Both the position numbers and the translations under genes were made by a program. This document shows, in pieces, positions 51,129-60,901 of a stretch of 64,000 bases of DNA (position 1 is the stretch's first letter; every line of letters begins with the position of its first letter). A model generated the notes under the pieces. It ran no database searches and had not been told where the DNA came from. It worked only from the letters and a program-made list of their open reading frames with translations. The DNA is from Isotricha intestinalis (lineage: Eukaryota; Ciliophora; Litostomatea; Vestibuliferida; Isotrichidae), in assembly GCA_023807065.1 (NCBI GenBank), contig JAJJLU010000344.1, positions 1 to 64,000 on the forward strand. Reading direction: 5' to 3'.

Positions 51129-54032
51129 TTAAAATCCATCTTCTATATCAGTATTCATATTATCATCTTCATCAATTATATCATCAGGTGAATCATTTAA
51201 ATTATTACATAATGATATTATTTCTCTTACAATAACTTTATACTCTTTTTCTTTCAAATTATTTTCAGGTAATTTATCCAATTTATATTTATTATTTAAA
51301 TATTTTTCACCTACTTTTTTTTTTCTTAATGCTTTTTTAAATTCATTTTTATCAAAATTTTTGTAGGGATATTTTGTGGTAATTAACTCAAAAAATTCTT
51401 TTCTTGATTTTTTAAAACTGTTATTTAATTCTTCAAAAATTTCAGGATGTTCGTTTTTGTATTTTTGACCAAATTCAGAATCACTTATTTTATTTTGTTC
51501 TTCAATTAATTCATTTTTAAGTTTAATATTTTCTTGGTACCAATCTTCATTATTTAAATGAATTCCAAATAAAAGAGTATTATTAATTTCTTCTACTCTA
51601 TTACAAATTTCTAATAATTTATTAGTAGGATAAATATTAGTTTTTCTATATGATTGAGCTAATTTTGCTAAACATATTGCTTCAAATTCACAATCATTTT
51701 GTTCTTGAGTTAAATTTATACATATCCTATAAGTATCCATTGAACAAAATAATAAATCTTCGTTATTATTATTATTTGAAGCTTTTAAATAAAGTTCATC
51801 TCCTTCTTTTATTTTAAATAATATTTTAAGTTGATTTAATAAAATATCTATTTTTTCCCTAAATTCAGGGTCAAAATTTAATTTTTTTAATTTTAATTTT
51901 TGAATGTCTGATTCTAAAATTGTTTTACATTCTATTAATTTTTTCTTTGATTTAATTAAATTTTCAATTTTATTACAATGATAGTTAATTATTTTGTATA
52001 AACAATGGCTATATACTTCATTATTACATTCTAAGTCTTTAATAAAATCTAATGGTATAATTTGAGTATGATTATTAACAAGAGATAAATATTTGTCTAA
52101 ATTATATTTGATGTTTTCAATATAATCACTATTTACATATATTTCATTTGAAAGAGATGTACCATAACATTTTATTAAACTTTTTAAATTTTCTTCAAAT
52201 TTTTCAAAAACAAATTGATTCTCTAAATCTTTATTTTGATAAGGTCTTAAAATAGCTTCTAAAGAAGTTTCTAATTTTCTAGAAGAATTTAATCTATCTA
52301 ATTCATTAGAAGAATTTAATATATCATTTTTTAAATCTTTAATATCTTTAAGAATATTTATTTGTTTTTCAGGATGTTCTGACCCATATATTTCACTTCT
52401 TTCATAATCAGTTAAAGCGTTTTCTTCAGTATTTAATCTTAAAATATTTTCAATTTCTTTTTCAGTTAAATTACCATCGTTATTAATTATTTTTATAGTT
52501 TTTGGTATCCCATTTGAAACTTCTTTAGCAGTAACATATAAAATACAATTTTCATCAATTTCAAAAGTAACATCAACTTTCACAGTACATGCCTTTCCTT
52601 TAGGTAAATCTTTTAATCTAAATCCTCCAATTTTATGATTATTTTTATATAAAATATCTTCTCCTTCATAAACTCCAATATCCATTTCATTTTGATCATC
52701 ATAAATAGTAGCATATCTTTTTGTTTTTTTAACAGGTAAATGAGTGTATTTCTCAATAATAATATCATTTTTTCCAAATACTAGATCAGTACCTAAAGAT
52801 AAAGAATTAACATCCATTAATATTAAATCTTCTAATCTTTCATCATATTTATTTGTTAAAATAGCAGCTTGAACTGTTGCTCCATATGCAACAACTTCAT
52901 CAGGATTAATAGAATCATTTATTTTTTTCCCATTAAAAAATGTAGTCAACATTTCTTTAATTTTAGGAATTCTACTTGAACCACCAACTAATAAAATTTC
53001 ATTTATTTTTTCCTTTTTAATTTTTTTATTTTCTAAACATTCTTTTACAATTTCAATACATTTTTCAAATTTTTCTTTACAAATGTCTTCAAATTCTCCT
53101 CTTGTTATTGTAATTTCAAAATCAATATCTCCAATAAAATTATCAATAAAGATATGAGCTTCTTCAGAATTAGATAACACTCTTTTTGCTTTTTCACAAT
53201 GAGTTTTTAATCTCATAATTTGTTTTTTATATTTTTTATTATTTAAATTAATATTTTCACTTTCTTTGAATTTCTGAGAACAAAAATCAACAATTAAATT
53301 ATCAAAATCTTCTCCACCTAAATGACTATCACCATTAGTACCAAGAACTTCAAAGCAATCTTTCTCAATGGATAAAATAGAAACATCAAAAGTTCCTCCT
53401 CCTAAATCGAAAACAAGTACAATTTCTTCTTCATCTTCTTCAAAATCTTTTTTTAACCCATAAGCAATTGCAGCAGCTGTTGGTTCATGAATAATTCTTA
53501 ATGGATTTAATCCTGCTATTTTTGCACTATCTTGTGTTGCTTTTGTTTGATTTTCATTAAAATATGCAGGAACTGTTATAACTACATCTTTTATTTCTAT
53601 TTTATTTTTCGATTCATCTGTGTTTAAATTCAATTCTCCAATTTCTTTCATTCTTTTTAAAATTTTTCCTGATATTTCTTCTGGGAAAAATCTTTTTGTT
53701 ATATTTTTATATGTTACTTCTATTTGAATTCTATCTTCCTCATAATTTACTACTTTAAAAGGGAAATTCTTTATATCTGATTGAATTGTTTTATCTGTTA
53801 TTTTTCTACCTATTAATCTTTTTATATTATATATTGTGTTTGAGGGATTTCTAATTAATTCACCTTTTGCTAATTCACCTGATAATTCATTGTCTAAAAA
53901 TGATACTATTGATGGTGTTGTTGATTCTCCTATTTCATTTTGTAATATTTTCACATCTCCATTTTTCCACATTCCTATTACTGAATATGTTGTTCCTAAA
54001 TCTATTCCTATTGCTGGACAATGTTTTGACAT
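51129..54032 (-). CDS. Divergent Hsp70 with long C-terminal extension ending in a decayed J-like domain
   Basis: A 967-residue chaperone. The ATPase domain (residues ~6-385) is complete: GIDLGTTYSVIG, VITVPAYFN, DLGGGTFDVSIL, and LVGGSSRIP. The substrate-binding beta domain follows to ~530 (LPKGKACTVKVDVTFEIDENCILYV). Normal Hsp70s then have ~130 residues; here there are ~440. The extension is helical, with a TPR-like stretch near 770-800 (AICLAKLAQSYRK). The last part (~880-945: KYPYKN, ALRKKKVGEKYLNNKYKLDK, YKVIVREIISLCN) resembles a J-domain in which HPD has become LNN. There is no EEVD at the end and no signal peptide or ER retention signal. It is a cytosolic-type Hsp70 core; the tail interpretation is inference. 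Confidence 0.85.
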   Translation of the reverse strand: MSKHCPAIGIDLGTTYSVIGMWKNGDVKILQNEIGESTTPSIVSFLDNELSGELAKGELIRNPSNTIYNIKRLIGRKITDKTIQSDIKNFPFKVVNYEEDRIQIEVTYKNITKRFFPEEISGKILKRMKEIGELNLNTDESKNKIEIKDVVITVPAYFNENQTKATQDSAKIAGLNPLRIIHEPTAAAIAYGLKKDFEEDEEEIVLVFDLGGGTFDVSILSIEKDCFEVLGTNGDSHLGGEDFDNLIVDFCSQKFKESENINLNNKKYKKQIMRLKTHCEKAKRVLSNSEEAHIFIDNFIGDIDFEITITRGEFEDICKEKFEKCIEIVKECLENKKIKKEKINEILLVGGSSRIPKIKEMLTTFFNGKKINDSINPDEVVAYGATVQAAILTNKYDERLEDLILMDVNSLSLGTDLVFGKNDIIIEKYTHLPVKKTKRYATIYDDQNEMDIGVYEGEDILYKNNHKIGGFRLKDLPKGKACTVKVDVTFEIDENCILYVTAKEVSNGIPKTIKIINNDGNLTEKEIENILRLNTEENALTDYERSEIYGSEHPEKQINILKDIKDLKNDILNSSNELDRLNSSRKLETSLEAILRPYQNKDLENQFVFEKFEENLKSLIKCYGTSLSNEIYVNSDYIENIKYNLDKYLSLVNNHTQIIPLDFIKDLECNNEVYSHCLYKIINYHCNKIENLIKSKKKLIECKTILESDIQKLKLKKLNFDPEFREKIDILLNQLKILFKIKEGDELYLKASNNNNNEDLLFCSMDTYRICINLTQEQNDCEFEAICLAKLAQSYRKTNIYPTNKLLEICNRVEEINNTLLFGIHLNNEDWYQENIKLKNELIEEQNKISDSEFGQKYKNEHPEIFEELNNSFKKSRKEFFELITTKYPYKNFDKNEFKKALRKKKVGEKYLNNKYKLDKLPENNLKEKEYKVIVREIISLCNNLNDSPDDIIDEDDNMNTDIEDGF

Positions 54033-55136
54033 AATATATCTATTTTTTAAATTTATTAATTAATAATTAATTTTGATAATTAAGGAGTTAATACTCTTTT
54101 ATTTTATTAATAGATGTTTAAATTTAAAAAACTCATGATTAAATAAAAAGAAGAATTAAAATTGATTTATAAAAAAATTGATAAAAAAAATAATGAGATT
54201 CTTAACATTTCAATAAATTATTCAATTATTAGCAAAAATATTAATAAAATAAAAATCCAAAAAAATAGTATATCAGAAATGAAATGATTATTAAAATAAG
54301 AATAGTGCAATTAAAATTATTACATAGGTAACTTTTTGACTTATTTTTCTTAGAATATTTTAGGATTCAAAAGGGAATTAAATTTATGATAACATAATAT
54401 TTATAAAATATTTCAACTCAATATTCGTTGATAAATAGTAAAAGATAATAATTTATTTTTTTATTATTTTTTATAATTTCCCAAAAAATATCTGTTTTTT
54501 TGTGTTTCAACTCAAAAATTTGATTAATAACATGATATATATTTCTATATATATATCATAATATATATATTTTATTTTTATTTGAATAATTTTATTGATT
54601 CAAGAATATTTGGAAATAAAATATTAAATATAATTTGGAAATAATTGTTTATTCAATTTGAATATTGTAAATTTTTATTCAATTAAATAATCAAATTTTT
54701 AAAATAAAACATATTAATCAATTTTTTTTATTAATAATTAATTTAAAAAAAATTTAATTGCATCACAAAAGTTTTTTCAACACTTTGATGATACTAAATA
54801 TAATTATAATTCAATAAAAAATAACATAGTTGTACAATTTTGAAAACCAAATTTAAAAACAAATAAATAACTGCAATTATATCTTAAGATGATGATTTTA
54901 ATTAAAAATCTTGATAAAAAATAAGAAATACATACTTAAAAATAATAAAGATTTAAAGAAAATTTAATGAATAAAATTATCAATCAAATATCATCAAAAA
55001 AATATTTAAATAAATTATATTATTTCCTTATAACAAATTTAAATCTCAAAAGTTATTATTGAATAAATTTGACATTAATTTTGAGACTATAAATTTTAAA
55101 AGAAAAACTTATCATTTTTTTAATTAAATATTAAAA
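54033..55136. other. Intergenic region, about 1.1 kb, with an AT palindrome
   Basis: Upstream of the Hsp70 gene and downstream of the SLC35F6-like gene, both on the minus strand, so it should hold the Hsp70 promoter. No heat-shock element (nGAAn arrays) could be claimed in so A/T-rich a sequence. A short palindrome at 54532-54559 is listed separately. Confidence 0.35.
54532..54559. repeat. 28-bp inverted repeat
   Basis: Perfect 10-bp arms, ATGATATATA and TATATATCAT, around an 8-nt centre. It lies 500 bp upstream of the Hsp70 start. It may simply reflect TA repeats. Confidence 0.6.
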
Positions 55137-56294
55137 TTACACTTTTAAATTAACATAATCTTTAGAAAAATTATTTTTATTATTTTCAATAATACCATGA
55201 TCTTGGCTTATTTCAACTTTGACTTCATAAACTTCTTCTTTCATTTCATTATTTCCTTTATTAAAATAATAATTAATATCAATAATATTGTGATAAAATA
55301 AATTTCCCATCACTAAAAAGAAAAAGCCTAATAATTGAGAAAAATCAAAATATTCTCTTAAGGAAGAAGGATTAAAAGGTAAGACAAAATAAATCCAAAC
55401 AAAAATACTTTTTAAAGGTTCTAAAATAGCTCTATTCATAGCTGATAAATTTTGTCCAATAGTTATTCCACTTAAGTTACATAATAAATCACCAAAGAAA
55501 TAAAATATAGTTAAAAAAATTAAATAACCACTATTTTTTAATTGTTTAATGGCAAAAGATAAATTTTCAACTCTCCAATTATTATTATTATCTTGTGAAC
55601 AAACTTCTCTTAAAAATTTAGTTTCTGCTTTACCACAACTAATATTACTAAATATTAAAATTACTATAAAAGTTAAAGTTGAACCATAAACTCCTTGAAA
55701 ACCAATTAATTTACTTGCATAACATTCATATTTTTTACTTATATTTTCTTCATAAATTATTTGGCAAGAAATAAAAAATTGTGAAATTAAAACACAAATT
55801 ATACCTAAAATAAAAGTTAAATTATCAGTATCAACAGTTTGAGTTCCAGAAAATCCTATAATAATTACTCCTAACATTGTAATAATAATTCCTAAATATT
55901 GATTAATATTATGTTTATTTTTTGTAAAAATAATGTCTAATAAATAAGTAAAAATTAATTGAGTACAACTTAACATTTGTGTTATTGAACCTGGTAAAAC
56001 TGCTAAACCTAAAAAATTAATTCCTACTCCAAAAAAATCAAATATAACAGAAGGAATTGAATGATAGTGTTTACATTCTGGTTTATTTGAATTTATAGTT
56101 TTATTTGAACAATAAAATATAAATAAAGCAAAATTTTCATTAAAAAACATAAAAAATAAAAAAACCCAAACATGTTGAAATTTCTTTCCTAATGATGTTA
56201 CTTCTAATTCTATTTTAGGAATTATATTAGCAAGAGAACCTGTTAAAATAAATATTATCATAATAAGATATAATATAGATTTATTTGTTATCAT
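55137..56294 (-). CDS. Drug/metabolite transporter, SLC35F6-like
   Basis: A 385-residue membrane protein with about ten hydrophobic segments and a polar C-terminal tail, the size and topology of SLC35/DMT carriers. The start (IMIIFILTGSLANIIPKIELE, then FQHVWVFLFFMFFNE) follows the SLC35F6 pattern LTGSxNTxxxK...FxHPxxQxxxMFxGE. Later segments keep the family order: PGSITQMLSCTQLIFTYLLD, then QYLGIIITMLGVIIIG. Human SLC35F6 is lysosomal/mitochondrial; the substrate here is unknown. A polar loop of ~35 residues lies after helix 7. Confidence 0.85.
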   Translation of the reverse strand: MITNKSILYLIMIIFILTGSLANIIPKIELEVTSLGKKFQHVWVFLFFMFFNENFALFIFYCSNKTINSNKPECKHYHSIPSVIFDFFGVGINFLGLAVLPGSITQMLSCTQLIFTYLLDIIFTKNKHNINQYLGIIITMLGVIIIGFSGTQTVDTDNLTFILGIICVLISQFFISCQIIYEENISKKYECYASKLIGFQGVYGSTLTFIVILIFSNISCGKAETKFLREVCSQDNNNNWRVENLSFAIKQLKNSGYLIFLTIFYFFGDLLCNLSGITIGQNLSAMNRAILEPLKSIFVWIYFVLPFNPSSLREYFDFSQLLGFFFLVMGNLFYHNIIDINYYFNKGNNEMKEEVYEVKVEISQDHGIIENNKNNFSKDYVNLKV

Positions 56295-56642
56295 ATTATT
56301 TAATTTAATATTATTTCATTCATTACAATTATTTAATTTTAAAATATTAATTAATAAAGTATATTTAATAAAAAAAAATAAAATTCAAAAAAAAAAAGAT
56401 ATAAATAATTATTTAATTAAGTACCCTTTTAAGTCCCTAAAAGAATTATAATAAAAATAAAAAAGGGCTGTTAACAAGTCCAAAGTTTATTTTCCTCTAA
56501 TATTTTATTTGATCCATTTATAAAATAATATTTAAAAATAAAAAATGACATCAATTAAAAACCCAAAAAAAAAAAAAAAAAAATCTTTAAAAGCAACAAT
56601 CAAAAATAATAAAATATAATATTTATCGCTTTAATATAACCA
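56295..56642. other. Intergenic region with hairpin and A-tract
   Basis: About 350 bp. It holds an inverted pair CCCTTTT (56424-56430) and AAAAGGG (56461-56467) and a 19-A tract (56565-56583). It contains the promoter of the SLC35F6-like gene and the 3' end of the HTH gene. Confidence 0.4.
56565..56583 (+). repeat. Poly(A) tract, 19 nt
   Basis: An uninterrupted run of 19 A, the longest homopolymer noticed in the window. Located 60 bp beyond the stop of the minus-strand HTH gene. Confidence 0.9.
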
Positions 56643-57020
56643 TTAAGTATATTTATGTCTTTTTAAGAATCTATAACACCATTTTCTTAAAGTTCTTCTA
56701 TTTTTTTGAAGCATTTCAGGAGAAATTCTACATAATTCATTAATAATTAAAGCAGTATCAACTTTAATTCCAATTTGAAGACAATTTTCAATAAATTTAA
56801 CAATTTGTTGTTCTTTTTCTGCAGTTTTTGGTTTTGCTCCTCCTCCTGGAAGTCTAAATGAATTTTCCTTATTATCCATTGATTGTAATTGTTTTTTTTT
56901 TTTTTGCCATTCTTTTAAACTTTTTCTATCTATTCCTGTCATCTCTGATACTTTTTGATATCCTATTTCTTCTACTAATTCTATGCATTTTAATTTATCT
57001 TCTATTGAATATTTTCTCAT
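56643..57020 (-). CDS. Pogo/CENP-B-type DNA-binding-domain protein, paralogue A
   Basis: A 125-residue protein consisting only of the bipartite DNA-binding region of pogo/Tigger transposases and CENP-B. The first helix-turn-helix (residues ~1-50) reads KYSIEDKLKCIELVEEIG, then VSEMTGIDRKSLKEWQ. The hallmark linker FRLPGGGAKP follows, then the second HTH, ending LRKWCYRFLKRHKYT, where CENP-B-type domains end with GWLxRFLKRHxLS. The protein stops exactly there; the DDE transposase domain is absent, and no remnant follows in the ~350 bp downstream. A paralogue lies 5 kb away on the same strand. It may be a transcription or chromatin factor from a domesticated transposase. Confidence 0.83.
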   Translation of the reverse strand: MRKYSIEDKLKCIELVEEIGYQKVSEMTGIDRKSLKEWQKKKKQLQSMDNKENSFRLPGGGAKPKTAEKEQQIVKFIENCLQIGIKVDTALIINELCRISPEMLQKNRRTLRKWCYRFLKRHKYT

Positions 57021-57414
57021 CTTTTTCTTTAAATTTATTTTTTTTATTTTTTTTTTCTTTTATACTGTTTTTTTAAAAGAGGGATTGAGAGAAATGATAT
57101 TTTTTATTGATTTTTAAGTAATTTTTTTGTGTCATGAATTTTTGTGTGTGTTGTTTTATTCCTTTTTTTATATTTTTTTCTATTTTATTTTTTTAAATTT
57201 TATCTTAAATAACGATTATATTTTAAGAATCAGGAAAAGTTTGGAATATATTAACTCTAATAATTTTTTATTTCTATATAATTTAGATAATTAAAAAATT
57301 AATTCATTTATTAATCATTAAATTAAGAATATATAATAAATTAAAAAATAAACTTTAAACCATTATTTAAATGATTAAAATTATTATAAAAGAAAAATAT
57401 TATTTCATATTTAT
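57021..57414. other. Intergenic region upstream of the HTH gene
   Basis: 394 bp, T-rich just upstream of the HTH start. No open frame or motif recognised. Confidence 0.4.
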
Positions 57415-57639
57415 TTAATATATTGAACAATTACAACAAGAATTATTTTTTGTTTCCTCAAAAACTTCTTGAGGAGATTTAGGTATATTTGCTAAATTTG
57501 TTGCATCATTACTGGGATATCTATCATTAAGTTTTTTGTTATCATTTTTTTTAAATTCATTTGACTTTTCTGAATTACTATCATCATTTGAATCATCACT
57601 TTTTTTTCTTTGTTTTTTAGATGTACTTATTTCTTCCAT
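57415..57639 (-). CDS. Small polar protein with C-terminal cysteine cluster
   Basis: A 74-residue protein: ~60 residues of Lys/Ser/Asp/Asn-rich, disordered sequence, then a PKSPQEVFEETKN segment and the end SCCNCSIY. Three cysteines within four positions at the C-terminus could be palmitoylated and anchor it to a membrane, or bind metal. No family recognised. Its start is 159 bp from the start of the divergent Xrn2 gene. Codon use looks like a real gene. Confidence 0.5.
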   Translation of the reverse strand: MEEISTSKKQRKKSDDSNDDSNSEKSNEFKKNDNKKLNDRYPSNDATNLANIPKSPQEVFEETKNNSCCNCSIY

Positions 57640-57798
57640 TTTATTTTATATTGACTAAAAAAACAATTTAAATAAAAAAACCAAAAAAATAAAACATTTA
57701 AAAAAATAAACAACTAAATAAATAATAAATTTTATAATTTATCTTTAAAAACAAAAAAAAATTAAAAATAAACCATAAAAAACCAAAAAAATAAAAAA

Positions 57799-60795
57799 AT
57801 GGGAGTTCCAGCTTTTTTTAAATGGTTAACTTTAAGATATCCAAACATAGTAATAGATGTAAATGAAGAAATATCTGAAGGAATAGATATAAACAAAATA
57901 ATTAAAAATAATTTTAATAGAGATTTAGAAATACCATCAATAGATAATTTATATTTTGATATGAATGGAATTATTCATCCATGTGCTCATCCTCAAGATA
58001 GAGATTCTCCAGAATCAATAGCAGAAATGTTTAATGGAATTTTTGATTATGTAGATAAAATTATTAAAATTATAAAACCTAAAAAATTAATATATTTAGC
58101 TATTGATGGTGTTGCTCCAAGAGCAAAAATGAATCAACAAAGAAGCAGAAGATTTAGAGCTGCTTTAGAAAGTAAAGAAAGAAAAACTGAATTTGAAATT
58201 TTAAAAAATGATTGGAATAATAAAGGATTATATAATGATTTTAATAATAATAATAAAGTTAAATTTGAATTCGATTCTAATGTCATTACTCCAGGAACTA
58301 AATTTTTATATGATTGTAGTTTAGCTTTAAAAAGTTATATTAAATCTAGATTAAATAATGATCCTTTATGGAAAGATTTAACTGTTATATTTTCTGATTC
58401 TAGTGTTCCTGGTGAAGGAGAACATAAAATATTAGATTTTATAAGAAATCAAAGAACTTTTGAAAATTATAATCCAAATACTACTCATTGTATTTATGGT
58501 GCTGATGCTGATTTAATAATGTTATCTTTAATTATTCATGAACCTCATTTTTATATTATTAGAGAAAGTTTAAATGAAAAATTTTATATTATTTGCCAAC
58601 ATTGTGGTAAACATGGTCATTCTGCTGATACTTGTGAAAAAATAACTGGAAGTTTTAATAGAGATACTGCATCAAAAAAAGAAATTTATTTTAATAATAA
58701 AGAAAAAATTAATGAAATTGAATTTAGTTTAATTAAAATTCCAGTTGTTAGAGAATATTTAGAAATTGAATTTAAAATATTAGAAAAAAAAATTAAATTT
58801 AAATATGATTTAGAAAGAATTATTGATGATTTTGTTTTTTTGTGTTTTTTAGTTGGAAATGATTTTTTACCTCATTTACCTAGTTTAAAAATTCGTGAAG
58901 GAGCTATTGATGCTTTAATATATTTATACAAAAAAATTTTACCCACTATGGATTCTTATATTACTAATGGTAAAGGGCAAATTAATTTAGATAAAGCGGA
59001 AATATTATTTGAAAATTTAGGTAAAATTGAAGGTGAATTTTTCAAAATTGAAGTTATAAATAAAATAAACGATGAAAATTTCAAAAAATCACTAATGAAT
59101 AATCCACAAAGAAAAAAGAAAAAAAATATATTAGAAATATTTAATTCATTGGGTTCATTGCAAGAAATCAAGAATGAAAATAAAGACAATAATGAAAATG
59201 AAAATAATAATAGTAATGATGATAAGAAAAAGGATAATCCAGAAGAAATAGATTTAGTAGAATCAACAAAATTAATGTTAGAAAGAGAAGAAGACAATGA
59301 AAAAAAAGATTTTTCTTTGGAAGAACTTAAAAAATATGGAAAACAAAAATTTAAAATGTTACTTGATGAAAGAATAAAACAAAAATCAAATCAAAAAGCC
59401 TCAGAATACAAAGATAAAATAAAATATAATGAAGAAGGTTTTAAAGATAGATATTATACAGAAAAATTTAAAATAAATCCAAATTCAAAAAAAGAACTTT
59501 CATCTTTAAAACAGAAAATAAAAAAATATTACATTGAAGGAATATGTTGGGTATTTGAATATTATTATAATGGTGTTCCTTCATGGAGTTGGTTTTATCC
59601 TTTTCATTATGCACCTTTTGCTTCAGATTTAATAAATATATCTAAAACAAATATAAAATTTTCAATTGGAAAACCTTTTAATTCTTTTGAACAATTATTA
59701 TCAGTTTTACCTCCTTATTCTTCAAAAGCTCTTCCTTTATGTTTACAAAAATTAATGAATGATCCTTTTTCTCCTATAAGTGATTTTTATCCTGATAATA
59801 TTAAATTAGATATTAATGGAATGCCTTATGCTTGGATGGGAGTTAATTTAATTCCTTTTGTTGATGAAAAAATTATTAAAAAAATAGTGAAGGAAAAAAT
59901 GAATAATAAAGAATTTAATCATGAAGAATTAATATTGAATAAAACAGGAAAAAATATTTTGATTAGTAAAAGCAGAAAACCTATCAAATATGTTAATGGA
60001 ATATTTGAAGTGAATGAAAAAATTAATACTTTTAATAAAAAATTAAAAGGAAATGAATTTAATAGTGATTTGTTTATTGATGATGTTGAAATGGATAAAT
60101 GTATATGTTTTGATTTTGATAAAAAAGAAAATGGAATAAGACATAAAAGTAAAATATTAAAAGGAGTAATTAAAGATAAAAAATGTGTTTTATTAGATAA
60201 TTTAGATTTTTATAAAAATGCAAAATTTAAAGGAAAACAAGCAATAGATATAGTAAAAAGAATTTTAGGTTATATTGATGATGAAGAAATTGAAAGTAAT
60301 TTTAGAGATGATTATTTTGATGATAGAACTGATATTGGTTATAATAATAATAGAGGAAGAGAATATAATCCTGAAGAAATGCAATTTTTAAAGAAAAAAA
60401 GACATCAAGAAAGTATAAAAGACATGGAAAATGCAAAAGAAAAAAAATTGAATAATCAAAATATTAATATTAATCAAAATTTAAATATTAATCAAAATAT
60501 AAATTTAAATCCAAATAATATTACTTTTAATCCAAATATTAATATGAATCCTCATTTATTTATTCAACAATTAAATAATTTTGTTTTTCCTCTTCCTGAT
60601 CTTAAAATTAATAATGTTGTTTATAAACAACAAATACCATGTGATAATATGAAACTTAATAATTTACAATTACAATATTTAGGTTTAATTCCTGCAATGA
60701 ATCCAATGATTAATAATAACTTTAATTATCAAAATTTTAATCCAAATGGATTTTTTCCAGAAAATAATAATAACTTTAATAATGATAATAAATAA
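57799..60795 (+). CDS. XRN2: 5'-3' exoribonuclease Xrn2/Rat1
   Basis: A 998-residue exonuclease that degrades 5'-monophosphate RNA, including the downstream RNA in transcription termination and rRNA processing. It starts MGVPAFFKWLTLRYP, as all Xrn enzymes do. The conserved region 1 has LYFDMNGIIHPCAHP, then QQRSRRFRAALESKE, then GEGEHKILDFIR and YGADADLIMLSL with active-site Asp residues. Residues 266-279 form a CCHC zinc knuckle (CQHCGKHGHSADTC), which is found in the nuclear Xrn2/Rat1 type and not in Xrn1. Region 2 includes WVFEYYYNGVPSWSWFYPFHYAPFASD. The C-terminus is Asn-rich with NINQN-type repeats. Complete. Confidence 0.97.
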   Translation: MGVPAFFKWLTLRYPNIVIDVNEEISEGIDINKIIKNNFNRDLEIPSIDNLYFDMNGIIHPCAHPQDRDSPESIAEMFNGIFDYVDKIIKIIKPKKLIYLAIDGVAPRAKMNQQRSRRFRAALESKERKTEFEILKNDWNNKGLYNDFNNNNKVKFEFDSNVITPGTKFLYDCSLALKSYIKSRLNNDPLWKDLTVIFSDSSVPGEGEHKILDFIRNQRTFENYNPNTTHCIYGADADLIMLSLIIHEPHFYIIRESLNEKFYIICQHCGKHGHSADTCEKITGSFNRDTASKKEIYFNNKEKINEIEFSLIKIPVVREYLEIEFKILEKKIKFKYDLERIIDDFVFLCFLVGNDFLPHLPSLKIREGAIDALIYLYKKILPTMDSYITNGKGQINLDKAEILFENLGKIEGEFFKIEVINKINDENFKKSLMNNPQRKKKKNILEIFNSLGSLQEIKNENKDNNENENNNSNDDKKKDNPEEIDLVESTKLMLEREEDNEKKDFSLEELKKYGKQKFKMLLDERIKQKSNQKASEYKDKIKYNEEGFKDRYYTEKFKINPNSKKELSSLKQKIKKYYIEGICWVFEYYYNGVPSWSWFYPFHYAPFASDLINISKTNIKFSIGKPFNSFEQLLSVLPPYSSKALPLCLQKLMNDPFSPISDFYPDNIKLDINGMPYAWMGVNLIPFVDEKIIKKIVKEKMNNKEFNHEELILNKTGKNILISKSRKPIKYVNGIFEVNEKINTFNKKLKGNEFNSDLFIDDVEMDKCICFDFDKKENGIRHKSKILKGVIKDKKCVLLDNLDFYKNAKFKGKQAIDIVKRILGYIDDEEIESNFRDDYFDDRTDIGYNNNRGREYNPEEMQFLKKKRHQESIKDMENAKEKKLNNQNININQNLNINQNINLNPNNITFNPNINMNPHLFIQQLNNFVFPLPDLKINNVVYKQQIPCDNMKLNNLQLQYLGLIPAMNPMINNNFNYQNFNPNGFFPENNNNFNNDNK

Positions 60796-60901
60796 AAAAT
60801 AAATATAAAATAAATAATATTCCAAAATTAAATAAATTTTTTTATACAAAAACTAAAAATATTTATTAAATAACATTTTATTTTATTTAATTTACATTAA
60901 T

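Noticed and set aside
54532..54559. AT palindrome as a heat-shock element of the Hsp70 gene
   Set aside because: It contains no GAA/TTC triplet array, and TA dinucleotide runs form palindromes by chance in such DNA.
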